From: Septoria linicola | Taxonomy: Eukaryota; Ascomycota; Dothideomycetes; Mycosphaerellales; Mycosphaerellaceae | DNA length: 64,000 nt | NCBI GenBank assembly: GCA_024114885.1 | Contig: CP099418.1 | Location: 3,658,001-3,722,000 of the forward strand | Reading direction: 5' to 3' | Shown: positions 44,468-56,200 of the stretch, piece after piece | Numbering within the stretch: the stretch's first letter is position 1 | Layout: every line of letters begins with the position of its first letter | Program-made: the position numbers and the translations under genes | Notes under the pieces: generated by a model | Seen by the model: the letters and a program-made list of their open reading frames with translations, nothing else | What the model was told of the DNA's origin: nothing | The model's database searches: none

Positions 44468-45040
44468 ATGTCGACTACTACTGGAACTCCAGAGACAACG
44501 ATCGTCAATCAAGACGACACGTCAAACCTCAATCTCGATGGGCTTGGGAGTGGGATCAATATCTCGCCAGGAAGCATAGCAGCGATTGTGATACTCCTGG
44601 TTCTGGCATTGATTGGGCTTATCATCGCTTGTGCATATGCCTTTGGCGGCTTTAAGCGCTGTTGTTCATGTTGCGGTCGTGGCGGACACAAGAAGCGCCT
44701 TTCCCAACTTCCTGTTTACAGCGACAGAGGATACCTGGACGAAAGAGACAGACTGCCAGCGTGGAACCCCAACGCTAGCACCACCGAAATGCAAGGACTC
44801 AGCAGGATGGCCAGCGTGAAACAGGGCATATTTCCCAGCTTTGGCCGAAAGGGCACCTGGGAGAGGCCTTTGATGCTCGACGATAGCCCGGTCAACAGTC
44901 CTAGAAATTCGCAGTACACGAGGCACTCACAAGCAACCATGGGAGCGCCAGTCAGAGCTCCAGCCAGCCCATACTTGAACGGAACCGACAGCTCAGCGAA
45001 TGGATCCAGATTTAGCGGATGGAAGGAGGAGCGTCGATGA
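44468..45040 (+). CDS. Small single-pass membrane protein, function unknown
   Basis: An intronless frame of 190 residues. A short Thr-rich N-terminus with possible N-glycosylation (residues 1-35) precedes one strong membrane helix (SIAAIVILLVLALIGLIIAC, about residues 36-58). Next is a Cys-rich juxtamembrane stretch (KRCCSCCGRGGHKKR), which could be palmitoylated. The rest is a cytosolic-looking tail with a LPVYSDRGYLDERDRLPAW segment and Ser/Arg-rich sequence. This topology (type I without a classical signal peptide) is common among fungal cell-surface sensors, but no specific family is recognised. Confidence 0.72.
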   Translation: MSTTTGTPETTIVNQDDTSNLNLDGLGSGINISPGSIAAIVILLVLALIGLIIACAYAFGGFKRCCSCCGRGGHKKRLSQLPVYSDRGYLDERDRLPAWNPNASTTEMQGLSRMASVKQGIFPSFGRKGTWERPLMLDDSPVNSPRNSQYTRHSQATMGAPVRAPASPYLNGTDSSANGSRFSGWKEERR

Positions 45041-46185
45041 TCATATTTTCTTTTCTATCTATTCATGAGGGAGGAGGCGAAGGAGTTTCGGAATTCATGT
45101 GCATACTGGGATGTTGGGAGGCACCACAAGGGAGAAACTTCCTCGGCCGACGAGCCAATGTGTACATATCTTACATATCACGACGACAGAACGCATCGAC
45201 CAGATCAGTCGTCCTTTTTGGCGACATATCTTGTCCCACGCTGCTTTTACGGCTTGTAGCATTACTGACAGCATATCATCATAAGACCGTGCTCTGTGCA
45301 CATGGCTCGGCCACTCCTGCCCGCAGCGCAAATCCATGAGCTGTATTACAGCAGCAGTGTTGGAATGCACGGCATAGTAGAAGTGAGGTTCTCGCGCCGA
45401 TGTTTCGAGACCCATGCGTCGCTCATTCTAGCGAGGATGGAGCGCACGTCTGATTCTCGTCCTGAGCATGGCACTGTGAATGAACCTAGAGAAGCCGAGA
45501 CCATGAAGAGACACATTCCTCGTGGCGCATGCATGTTGGGCTCTTTGTTCTCATCCAGCAACCACAACATCATTCAAAGCCTAGAATCCAGCTTGTCTAC
45601 ATGTGCAGGCATCGTGCATAAAAGTCGCCAAGTAGACCTGCCACAGTACTTGTCGACCAACGTTCAGCCCGGCCACTTTCTCACAGTATTATTCGCGCGT
45701 GCACACAAGCGATTGTCCACGTGCGTACGTGCTCACACTCTTTCTTGCACCTTCGCAGTGATCGCGTGCTACGGACGACGTCTCTTGTCCCTCACGCGCG
45801 CCCTTGGACAGGAATAGCCAGATGAACGTCTCTGCACTGCTCTGACGTAGATCCTGACCACTGCTCGGGAGAGCTTCGACATATTCAACCACGCCCACTC
45901 GACTCGACGTCTGTTCCGCTTCACTTCTCGCGCTTCATCGTCTCCTACCTGTCCACGCCTCACCGACTGTCTATCGACTTGCACGCACCAAATACCGAGC
46001 GACTCAACTTCCGAAGCCAGGCACAGACCGCGCCCCGCATTGGGATTTGGACTTCCAGCAGAAGGCCACAAAGATCGAGCACAGCACGCATCCACAAACA
46101 GGACAAGAAGGCACTGAAGCCGCGCCGTCCTCACATTCGCTCGCTGCTGCTCGGACTGTGACCATAGCGGTCGACTTGTGGGAAG
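45041..46185. other. Intergenic region upstream of the PP2A subunit gene
   Basis: 1,145 bp with no gene called. The distal part should contain the promoter and leader of the PP2A subunit gene. Confidence 0.5.
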
Positions 46186-48284
46186 ATGGTGGAAGCTGCT
46201 GAAGGCGGGAGCCAGCCTACTTGGAAGTTCACACAGTAAGTGCCATCCTCTTTATTTTCTGTCTATGGCAACACCTTCTTCGCGCGATGCGGCGGCACAG
46301 TGCTGGCATGACGAGACGGCATCTTCAAATCTCTGCATAACCACGATATCACTCGCAAGAATCCGTCCATTGCTACTACAGCATGTTTTCGGGCTTACGC
46401 TCATCCTTGCTGGGTGACCGTACCAATCTTCACACAAAGAAACCTCCTGTGTTGCCTACTCTTGATGAGGCGTCAAATACGGCGGAGTCGTCCGCGGGGT
46501 GTCGCGAGGATGCCGAAGAAGAAGACGATGGGGATGACGAGGAAGACTGGAACAACATGGGCCGACTTAGCAACCATCATGGCAAACTGTCAGCCTGGTC
46601 TGACGATGATGATGATGATGATGATGACTATGACGACCCCCAGTACCGCGCGAACCAAAGCAATCTGCCTGTAGCAGAGCACGTCTGGCGTTTCACACAG
46701 TGTGACCTTCGGTGCACACACTCAACACCTGCCGCAAGCTTCGAAGATGCAAAAAGTGCAAACAGGCTAACATGGTGGTTACAGATGCTTTGGCGACAAA
46801 GGCGACGTTGAGGATATCACAGAAGCCGACATCATCTCCACAGTTGAATTTGACCAGACAGGAAACTACCTCGCGACTGGTGACAAAGGTGGACGTGTCG
46901 TACTCTTCGAGCGTAATGAGACGAAAAAGACGTGCGAGTACAAATTCCACACCGAGTTCCAATCCCACGAACCCGAGTTTGACTACCTAAAATCACTTGA
47001 AATTGAAGAGAAGATCAACAAGATCAAGTGGTGCAGGAGACAAAATGCCTCGCACTACTTACTCTCCACGAACGACAAGACGATCAAGCTCTGGAAAGTA
47101 TTCGAAAAGTCGTTGAAAGTGGTGGCCGAGAACAACCTTTCCAATGAGCTCACCCCTGCCGGAACGGGCAATGCCAACGGTGGTGGACCTGTACGATATC
47201 CAAACCAGGCTTTCAAAAGCGCAGCGGATCTCAAGTTTCCACGCATGACACATCACGATACAGTCGTTGCCGCCGTACCACGCAGAGTGTATGCCAACGC
47301 ACACGCATACCACATCAACAGCATTTCTGTCAACAGCGATGGCGAGACCTTCATCAGCTCAGACGATCTACGGATAAACTTGTGGAATCTGAACATACAG
47401 GACCAAAGCTTCAACATTGTCGACATCAAGCCCGCTAACATGGAAGAGCTTACGGAGGTGATAACAGCTGCCGAATTTCATCCAGTGAGCTGCAATGTGT
47501 TCATGTACGCTTCGAGTAAGGGCACGATCAAGTTGGCGGATATGCGCCAGAGAGCGTTGTGTGATGAGCATGCGAAGCGTAAGTTTCACAGTGGCTGACC
47601 GCGAGCTTTTTGGATGATCCTGACCGCTTGACAGAGTTTGAGCAAGAAGAAGATCCCTCGTCAAGATCATTCTTCTCGGAGATCATTTCTAGCATCTCGG
47701 ATGTCCGCTTCTCTCACGATGGCAGATACATCCTCTCACGCGACTATCTGACGGTTAAGATTTGGGACGTCAATATGGACAACAAGCCAGTCAAGACGAT
47801 TCCGATTCACGAACATCTCCGACCGAGGTTATGTGACACTTATGAGAATGACAGCATTTTCGACAAGTTCGAGGTTGTCTTCTCGGGCGATGCGAAGAAT
47901 GTCATGACTGGTTCATACAACAACAACTTCATGATCTACCCTTCGGAAGAAGGCAAGGACACCGAGGTTGTGCTGCAGGCTGACAAGAGCGCTTTCAAGG
48001 CGAAGAAGGTTGGTATCCCAACGCCGATGAACGGTGCTGGTGCAAAGGACGGCAAGAAGGGTTCGCGTGCGAGCAGCCCTGTTGGCGGTGCGCAGCGAAT
48101 GCGCAAGGAGACCGATGCAGACCAGATCGACTTTAACAAGAAGATTCTGCACATGTCCTGGCATCCACAGGAGGACAGTATCGCTATTGCAGCGACGAAC
48201 AATGTGAGTATATGGCGCTTCTCTACAGATCCATCAGCATGACGCTGACATGCAGCACAGTTGTTCGTCTTCTCGGCTTTGTAG
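46186..48284 (+). CDS. CDC55: Protein phosphatase 2A regulatory subunit B (B55/Cdc55 type)
   Basis: WD40 beta-propeller that directs PP2A to substrates in mitosis, morphogenesis and stress responses. Exons 46186-46235, 46785-47578, 47635-48203 and 48261-48284 give 478 residues. Exon 1 encodes MVEAAEGGSQPTWKFTQ; exon 2 opens with CFGDKGDVEDITEADIISTV, and later come NETKKTCEYKFHTEFQSHEP, NDKTIKLWKVFEKSLKV, FISSDDLRINLWNL and SRDYLTVKIWDVNMDNKPV, all diagnostic. The last exon encodes only LFVFSAL. The first intron is 549 nt and contains an alternative first exon (listed separately). A Ser/Gly/Lys-rich insert near residues 410-440 (KDGKKGSRASSPVGG) is typical of filamentous fungi. Confidence 0.95.
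46383..46699 (+). CDS. Putative alternative first exon of the PP2A B subunit
   Basis: An open segment starting at an ATG at 46,383 inside intron 1. It encodes 105 residues plus two bases and ends ...EHVWRFTQ at a GTGTGA donor at 46,700. It has the same phase as exon 1 (46,235), so it can splice to the same acceptor at 46,784/46,785 and give a 567-residue form. Its end mirrors the end of exon 1 (W-K/R-F-T-Q). The encoded N-terminus is acidic (EEDDGDDEEDW, a run of Asp from a GAT repeat). The donor is weak. Either form could be the main product. Confidence 0.6.
46605..46626 (+). repeat. GAT trinucleotide microsatellite
   Basis: About seven GAT units in the alternative exon, encoding a poly-Asp run. 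Likely length-variable. Confidence 0.8.
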
Positions 48285-48698
48285 ACCGCACATCATGCGG
48301 ATCTGGCGCAGAGGCTGCGATAGCGGAAGGAAGGGCAGAGATGGCATTGGCGAACATTTCTCATGATCACAGTCAATCAGAATGGGCGCACATGCTAGAA
48401 TTGATGGCGATAGGGTATTCGGTGGGCAAGACCTTCAGGCGGAGATTTCGGCGCTTCAGGAACAGCGGCGTTGTCAGATCGTCGTGCGGAGGACCGGATT
48501 ACTACTGCAATGAAAGCGCTAGATTCTATGCTAATGTCATGTACTTGCATGCGTTCGGAGCAACAGTGCAATATTGTGCTGTCTTGAGTCGTCACGTCGG
48601 CGATCGGCGATAGCATGTGCAATCTGAAGTGACGTTCATGTTAAATGGTTTCCTATTTCTTCTCGCTTGATTTCGTCCACTTCCAAGACATACACAGC
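48285..48698. other. Intergenic region between PP2A subunit and zinc-finger genes
   Basis: 414 bp without a supportable gene. It has the PP2A 3' end and the promoter of the next plus-strand gene. Confidence 0.5.
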
Positions 48699-49607
48699 AT
48701 GTCCGAATACTGGAAGTCGACGCCATCCTACTGGTGCAAGTTCTGCTCCCAGTATGTCCGCGACACATCAATTGAGCGCAAAAACCACGAAAGTTCCGCC
48801 AAGCACCAGAACAACATCCAACGATCACTACGAGAACTGCACAAGGGCAAAGAGAGGGAGGAGCGCGACAAGCAACGAGCCAAGGACGAGGTCAATAGGC
48901 TGAATGGGCTGGTCAGTGGGCAGAAGACATCCCAAGGAGGGACGAAAGCATTGAGCGCATCCCAAGATGTCTCTCGCGCAAGCAAACCTGCACCCACACC
49001 GCAGCCTCAGACTACAGCGCAGCAAAGGAAAGCACACGCTGAGCAATTGGCTGCCATGGGCGTGGAGTTGCCCGAGGAACTGAAGAAGGAAATCACGGGA
49101 GTCGGATCATATCAGGTTGTGGATGCGCAAGAAGTTGTTACCACCCCGAGCGATGCAGTGATTGTCAATCGATCGCTCGCGGAGATTCTGGCCGAGGCGC
49201 GACAGGAGCAGAGTGGCATCAAGAGGGAAGATGAGCTGGATGAGCAAGAGGACACAAAGGCCACGGCTGGGGTGAAACGAAAAGCTGACGAGGACGACGA
49301 AGACGATCCACGAGACGAAGAGGCTGCACCCAGGCTGAAGAAGACGTGGGGAAGCACGGTCAAGACGTATCCAGGGAAGACAGAGGAACTGGATGACGGC
49401 GATTTGGATGCGCTGCTAGGAGGTGTGAGAAAGAAAGCGGCAAAGACGGAAGACGGCGAAAATGTCAAGCAGGAGAGCGAAGGTCACGGCGTGGCACTGA
49501 GCGCAGTCCCAGATATCGAAGGTGCTGCTTCGTCAGGCATCAAGCAGGAAGGGGATGTGGCAAGCACTCCAGCTGTGGTATTCAAAAAGAGGAAAGGCAA
49601 GAAGTGA
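48699..49607 (+). CDS. U1-type zinc-finger protein (WBP4/FBP21-like)
   Basis: A single exon of 302 residues. The N-terminal U1-C/matrin-type zinc finger is complete: YWCKFCSQYVRDTSIERKNH with a following H, so the C-x2-C...H-x5-H set is present at about residues 12-36. A coiled coil rich in Lys/Arg/Glu follows (RSLRELHKGKEREERDKQRA). Then come a Gln/Thr linker, EELKKEITGVGSYQVV, an acidic Lys-rich region and TWGSTVKTYPGKTEELDDGD. The finger plus the coiled coil match the N-terminal part of spliceosome-associated WBP4/FBP21, but no WW domain is seen. The ending (VVFKKRKGKK) with a KKRKGKK run suggests nuclear location. The start was set at the first residue of the conserved SEYWKSTPSYWC; an in-frame ATG at 48,645 would add 18 residues. 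Confidence 0.82.
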   Translation: MSEYWKSTPSYWCKFCSQYVRDTSIERKNHESSAKHQNNIQRSLRELHKGKEREERDKQRAKDEVNRLNGLVSGQKTSQGGTKALSASQDVSRASKPAPTPQPQTTAQQRKAHAEQLAAMGVELPEELKKEITGVGSYQVVDAQEVVTTPSDAVIVNRSLAEILAEARQEQSGIKREDELDEQEDTKATAGVKRKADEDDEDDPRDEEAAPRLKKTWGSTVKTYPGKTEELDDGDLDALLGGVRKKAAKTEDGENVKQESEGHGVALSAVPDIEGAASSGIKQEGDVASTPAVVFKKRKGKK

Positions 49608-50228
49608 AGGTAAAGTTCAAGAAATCTGGTCCGGCAATGACCTGTGATTGGGACCACGCAATCCTGCGCCACAGGTCGATTTGTGGTGCTAATGTCACGT
49701 ATAGGGCTTGACTACTAGCAGGGCACGTCTACGACGTCCCGGATCTGTCTCAAGTTGCCTTCCCATCTGACTGTTGCCAGCGCCCTTCTGGGAAATCCAG
49801 CGATATCCGACTTGCTGCATGGTCATTGAGGTTCCATTGAGTGCATGACTCGCTGGCCGAATAACCCTCGTCTTGGATTACAGCAACGAGCCACTGCAGC
49901 TGTGGTAATGGTAATGGCTGCAAGCACGCGGAGCTATTCAGACCACCTTGTTCGAGTGTGGCGCATCGCTGTTGATGGGTCATGGCCGGACGTTGTTGAC
50001 AAACGACTCGCCCTCCGTCATCGAGAAGTGACGCCCCGGACTGTTAGCGATGAACAGACCCACAGACAGCGAGTTCATAGAACACGTGAATCGCAAGATG
50101 AGACTTGCTGGATCAGAGATGCCGGCCTAGCGGTCAAGCTAGTCGTGCAGCCTGTCGCTCAGCTGTGTAGACAGGACTGAAATGCCTGGGAGGAAGATTT
50201 ACTGCTCCAGTATTCGAGATAGTCCACT
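49608..50228. other. Convergent intergenic region
   Basis: 621 bp between convergent stop codons. Open frames on both strands at 49,750-50,180 lack family content. Confidence 0.5.
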
Positions 50229-51215
50229 CTACACTGTTGCACTGAGCCTCGCAAGTAGTCGCTCTTCCACGCCATCTAGTATATACTTGTGTTCGATGAC
50301 TTCCAGATTCTCGATTTCGGCCTTGAATTGCTTGTCGGGATCTTCTTGGCCGCCCATGGGATTCTGTCCCATTTGAGACTGAGCCATTTGTTGTGCAACT
50401 TGCGAGGCAGCTGCGAGGTTCGTGAGTCAGTTGTGTTCTGTCTGTGGTACATCGCAACACCAACTCACCATTATTGCTCCCCAAGATAAAATTGTAGACA
50501 GGCTGCAGTCCGAACAAGGTGAGAAAGTACCAACTCAGACTGCTGACCCATCTGACATCGAGATCTCTCGTGCCGACACCAGCTTGCAGCATCTGCTTGA
50601 ATTGCGGCGTGAGAGGGAATGGTAGTTTCACTGTCGCGTTGTTAGAGCAGCAACTTGACCTGGAGTCGTGACCAGTCTTGATCGATCGAGCCAGGATGCA
50701 GACTGGAACTCACTAATGACATAACCACTGAAGAAAGCATTGATCCAGCCCATGATCAAGCTCTGCGGCACCATCATGGCGACATTGCCCTTCATCATGC
50801 CCATCATGCCGTCCATGGCGCCTGGGTCCGTGAGCGGGTTGGCCGGCGGCTTGCCTCTGTTCTCGGGGTCTGCGAGGAACTTTCCTTCCTTGACTGCTTC
50901 ATGGTAGTACTCTTTGCGCTTCTCGAATGCTGCTCGGCTGATTTGGGTGTTGTTGGCTCGGAGGTTTTGCATTCGTAGGAGAGATCGCTGTTGTCGTGTC
51001 TTGGGTAGTGGTTGTGGCTTGGGTGTCGACTGGAGGAGAGTGGAGAGGTAGTGTCGCAGGATGCCGGTCAGGACCATGACTATGGTGATCGGCAGGAGGA
51101 TCCAGTAGCTGTGTGGTGTCTATGGTTAGCGGAGGATGGTATGGAGGCCGATGGAAGGGCAGTCGTACAAGAGAGCGGGATCCCGATGGATCTGCTGTTC
51201 GACAACGCCGACCAT
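50229..51215 (-). CDS. EMC3: ER membrane protein complex subunit 3
   Basis: Core subunit of the EMC insertase, related to the Oxa1/YidC/Get1 family (DUF106), which inserts tail-anchored and multipass proteins into the ER membrane. Four exons on the minus strand, 51215-51169, 51108-50714, 50630-50469 and 50410-50229, join in frame to 261 residues, the normal length. Exon 1 encodes MVGVVEQQIHRDPAL, followed by the first helix (YWILLPITIVMVLTGILRHY). Family marks are LRANNTQISRAAFEKRKEYY, the Met-rich MMGMMKGNVAMM stretch, WINAFFSGYVI, the LPFPLTPQFKQMLQ amphipathic segment, and WYFLTLFGLQPVYNFILG. Introns are 60, 83 and 58 nt. The start codon lies only about 230 bp from the RIP-mutated block. 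Confidence 0.95.
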
Positions 51216-51446
51216 GATTGCGAGTAGTCAATGGGCGACTGTGGAGAGAAGGAAGTGCGTAGAGAGAGCAGCCGGATGAAGTGAGCCTTCACATGCACGC
51301 ATCCATGCTCTGGCGCCAAGAGATCCAGCTTTGATACCGAGGCCCATACGTCCCACCGAGACATGAAGATTTCTCAATAATTCAATGATAGTTTACATTA
51401 CATCCACGCCTCATACTCTCTATACACTCTCTATATACTCGCTACT

Positions 51447-52350
51447 ATGCCTCCTACTACTAGAGACTATAAACTATACTATACGTAGATTACTAAGTAT
51501 CTTAAGGCTAGAGTATCTAAAGTAACTATTTAAAAAGACCTCTAAGACGTCTACTATATCGATATAACTATAAGAACAATTAGACGATTAATAGTAATAT
51601 AGAGTATCTAGAGCGCTAGGAAGAATAATAGACGCGTATAGTATATACTAAATAATCTATAAGTATTAGAACGATAGATTACTTTTATATTCTACGACTT
51701 ATAGCTCTTAGACGAGGTAGCCGTAGAGCTCCTAAAGATTAATAGCTATAATATTACTAAGAAATAGTATAGTAAGATAAGAAGATATATAAAGCTTATA
51801 AAAAAGAAGTATAGAGAGGAGTATACTACTACTAAAGCTAAGATTAAAGCTATACTTACTATTAAGCTTAATAAAGCTATAGTTAAGATATATAGTAGGA
51901 GAAACCTATATACGTATCTATAGAGTAAGTATAATATTATTAGATAGTAGAGTACTCGCTACTAGTATATACTAACTCGTAGCTAATACTTATAGTAACC
52001 GAATTTATAGCGTAGTAAAGCGACTTAATTCTAAGAGTATTCGACGCTAGATAGAGCGTACGCGCGAGTATTATAGAGCTATTATTATACCTAGACCTAG
52101 CTTCGTAACCTTAATAGATATATACTATAAATTCGAGTTCTATAGTATATAGATCTATACTAGAATCGATATCTATTCGCGCTATATTAAGTAGATTTAC
52201 TATAGTATTACTAGATAGACTACTATATTAGTACTAGCTTAATATCTTATAATACTACGCTATAGTAATATAGTATCTTAAATTATTCGCTCTAACTATA
52301 GTATAGAAATAATACTTACTATAGATACTTATTATAAGGTTCGATAAATA
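51447..52350 (+). pseudogene. RIP-decayed ORF, possible helix-turn-helix/integrase-core protein
   Basis: A frame opening MPPTTRDYKLYYT can be followed through many RIP stops for over 500 bases, with helix-rich stretches such as ITIRTIRRLI and KKKYREEYTTTKAKIKAIL. Further on, in another frame, IDIYSRYIKQIYYSITRQT with later IIRSNYSIE resembles the integrase-core region of some fungal element proteins. I cannot place it in a named family. It could instead be part of the adjacent gypsy element. Confidence 0.35.
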
Positions 52351-52399
52351 ATTATAAGAGCTAGGTAAGGTCTAAGGCTAAGACCCGCCTTAGGCTCGT

Positions 52400-55300
52400 A
52401 GGCTTAGCGTATAGTATAATTATAGTATACGTATATATCTAAAAGGAGATAAGAATTAGTCTTATAATATCCTAATAGTCTTATTAAGAAAGCGCTCTAT
52501 ATATTACTATATACTTCTTTTATAATTCTAATTCTTCTCCTTCTAAGAGTAGTAATCTATAGAGGCCTATAGCTTCTCGACGTAACGTAGGCACAGCGCT
52601 ACTAGAGCTCGTAATAGGCGAAATAGATAATTAAAGTAATCTTATAGATACTAATAAGGTTTAAGAGTAGAAGTCTACTAGTATAACTAAAGATAGTACG
52701 TAGATAGAGCGTATATAGCTCGAAGCTAAGAACTAGGAACTACGTCGTCGCTTAGAGATACGCGCTCTACGATAAGAGAATAACTAGCTTCTTATAGAGT
52801 TAGAATCTCTATTCTTAAGTACTCCTAGTACTCTCGATATTAGCGATTCTAAAGACGATACTACTACTAGTATTATAGGTAGTATACTTTACGATAGTAT
52901 GTCGTATACGCGATATAAAGGTCTTAAAGTTAGAGAACCTTATATCTTCTAAAGCGAGATAGTCTAAAAGGCGAGGAAGTTTATTTATAGCCTTAAAGTA
53001 ATCTTCTTTAATAGTCTATAAGAGTTTATTATAGAGGATTCGAAGGTCCTATATAGTATTATATAGCTTATAAGCGAGGCGTAAGAGACCTAGTATAACA
53101 AACACTCTAAGGTAATACTTCTAGACTATACTTAAACTAAGTTTAAGTACTTTATCTATAATATTATTAAGAATTAGGCGAATCGTACGATCCTTATAAT
53201 AGTCGAGTATAAGAAGGCCTAATAGGGTAAGAGCTAAGGAGTACGCTAGTTCGCTATAGAGCTAGGCTACTTAGAGTCTTAACTAGGCGACTATAGCGAA
53301 GCGTAGCTAGTACGCTAGCTTTTTATAAAACTAAAGCTAGCGCTTTAATAAGAGATTATTAAGAATTATACCGTACCTAGTAAGCGCGCTAATTTAGTTA
53401 TATTAGTAAGGCGCCTAGAGTAAGCTAATAGAGTAATTCCTATATAGTATAACTAGAGCGGAAGCTAGAGTAATAGAGATCGCGAGCGCGATACGTACTT
53501 AAAGCGTAAGCGTATAGAAAGCGATACTCCTACGCGTAGGCGCGACGATAGTCTAGGAGGGAATAGTATATATCGCTCTAGCGATAAAGGTTCTACTCGC
53601 TCTATTATAGGCTATAAGTATTTAGAATACTATAGCTATAAGTAGAAGAGGTATATTAGTACTAATTCTATCTACTCTAACTAAAGCGCTCGAGATAATA
53701 GTAAGAAGCTATTAGTATATAAGATTATTATAGAAACGTTAAAAAAAGAGAAGATATTAGAGAAAGACTACGATCTCTAGATACTAAACTTAGTAGCGAT
53801 ATATACCTTCTTATATAAGTTATAAATACGACTTACCTAGAAGGCGTAGTCGAGGCGTAGGATAGGCTTAAGCTAGCCTAATTCCTTCTTAACGATACTA
53901 CTAATATTAACGTAGTATTAAGATCCTTTATCTTATAATATAGTATTATAGCTCGAACTAATACTACTTTACTTCTAACTATCTCGTTTATTAAAGAATT
54001 AGAGTATTACTATAGCGTATACTATATACGCGTACGGCTTATAGACTCTATAGGAGTAGAGTATATAATAGGCGTAATCTTTTATACCTATAATATACTA
54101 ACCTCTAATATAATCTTAAGTTAGCTATAAAGGCGTACTTATTATATATAAGTCGATAGTAGCTTAGATAAATAGACCTATAGCGATACTTTTAAAAACG
54201 TTAAGGTTAGAGAAGCCTATAAGTTTTTTAAGAACTTAAAGTATATACTAACTATATATATAGTAGTAATAAGTAAGATAGGCGAAGGCGAAGAGCTTAA
54301 TCTTCTTCTCTCTAAGTTCTAATAGTTCTCTAATATTCTAAACTCGATAGAGGAGATAAGAAGTAAGCTAGTAGATAGCGTAGAGTATACGATTAAGCTA
54401 CGTCTAGGTACCGTTCTACTCTTTAGGCCGCTATACTACTAGTCGGGTAAAGAGCTAGAGGAATTAAAGAAGTACCTTACTATAGACCTTAAGTACGATT
54501 AGATTAAGTATAGCGTTAGCGAGGTAGGTACGCCTATCCTATTCGTACTAAAGAAAGACAGTAAGCTAAGGCTATATATCGACTACTAAGAGTTAAATAA
54601 AATTACTATTAAGAATAGGTATCTACTCTTCTTAATTAGTAAGACGCTAGATAGGCTTATAGGAGCTATATAGTTTACGACTCTAGATCTTATAGATATA
54701 TACTATCGGATTCGTATTAAGCCTAGCGACTACTAGAAGACTACGTTCTATACGCGCTATAGCTACTTCTAGTATAAGATAATACTATTTAGTCTAACTA
54801 ACGCTCTAGCTACGTTCTAGGCGTATATTAACTATACTCTAGTAGGTTTAGTCGATACGTACTACGTAGTATACCTTAATAATATTCTTATCTATAGTAA
54901 GAGCCGCGCGGACTACGTACGCGACGTATACGACGTACTTATACGTCTCTAGAAGTTCGGACTCTATACTTAAAGAATAAAGTATAAATTATAGTAGAAG
55001 GAAGTCGATTTCCTAGGCTTTATAGTAACTACTAGAGAGATTACGATAGATCTATATAGGATAGACGTAATCGTAGCGTAGCTAACGTCTATAACGCTCG
55101 TAGAGGTTTAATCTTTCTTTAGGTTTACTAATTTCTACTAGTATTTTATTTTTAAATACTCTAGAGTAGTATCTCTACTTATAGCGTTATTTAAGAGCGC
55201 TATAGTAGGTAAGAAGCTAGGCCTACTTAAGTAGACTATATAAGAGGAGTAGGCGTTTACTAAATTAAAAAAGCGTTTTTCTATAGTACTATTACTAAGG

Positions 55301-56200
55301 CACTTTAACTCTACGCTTAGGCTACGAGTCGAGAGCGACGCCTCTAATTACGTAATTACTATAATCTTTAGCTAACTCTTTAGGTCTAAATAGTACCCTA
55401 TCGTATTTATATCTAGAAAGATAATTACTATAGAGTATAATTATAAGGTATATAATAAGAAGCTTCTTATAGTAGTTAAGGCTTTTAAAGTATAGAGGCC
55501 GTACCTCGAAGACGCTTCGTATACGATCGATATACTAGTCGACTATACTAACCTTTATAGATTTATAGGCGTAAAGAAGTTAACTAGTAGGTAAGCTTAT
55601 TAAGCTATATTCCTAGCCCTATTCGACTTCGTTATAACATACTAGGTAGGTAAGCGAAACCTAGCTGATACGCTATCGAGGCGTAGTAATTACGCTAAGG
55701 AGGTAGTAGAGGTAACTAACCTACTACCTATCCTATAGACTAAGTTATAGCTATAGGATAATTAGAGTACGAGAGACGTAGGCGGACTACTCGTAGCTCG
55801 TATCTATACGACTTATAAGGAATAGTATTCTTTAATAGAGAGAAGTACTAACTCTAACCCGTAGTAGTAGTTCTTAACGCCTATACGAGTAGTAGGTATA
55901 ATTATTAAGAGCGAAGAGCTATACGTAAATATCTTAGACTTAATCCTTAGATATACTCGCGCGCTAGTATAGGCTAAGCTAAGTATAGGCGTAGTATACT
56001 CGTAAGCGATAAGTAATAGTAGCTAGTTCGAGTAATATACTATAAGAGAGAGAAACCTCTAGGTAGACGATTTACTATACGTACTTAAAAACTATACCTT
56101 ATAGACGTAGGTAATTTATATATATTACGATAATACTCTTATATATTAAAAATAGAGAGCGTATTATATACTATATAATATTAAGGAGGGTATAGCGTAG
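52400..56200 (+). mobile_element. Ty3/gypsy LTR-retrotransposon remnant, RIP-mutated
   Basis: Read on the plus strand through stops: a gag-like region (about 52,900-53,500); a decayed CCHC zinc knuckle near 53,620-53,660, where Cys codons read Tyr; a protease-like LLNDTTNINVV near 53,880; reverse transcriptase at about 54,455-54,905 (PILFVLKKDSKLRLYIDY, then NKITIKNRYLLFLI, and VYLNNILIYS in place of the YxDD strand VYLDDILIYS); and RNase H at about 55,320-55,520 (SDASNYVITIIFSQLF). LADTLSRR near 55,670 marks the end of pol before integrase. No integrase could be recognised after that. Long terminal repeats were not identified. Not functional. Confidence 0.85.

Noticed and set aside
46700..46811. 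Continuation of the 46,383 frame past the donor
   Set aside because: It ends in a non-family tail. Splicing at 46,699/46,700 joins in phase to the conserved B55 sequence instead.
50134..50631. Minus-strand 165-residue frame over the EMC3 third exon
   Set aside because: It reads through the 58-nt intron at 50,411-50,468. The spliced form gives the conserved EMC3 C-terminus.
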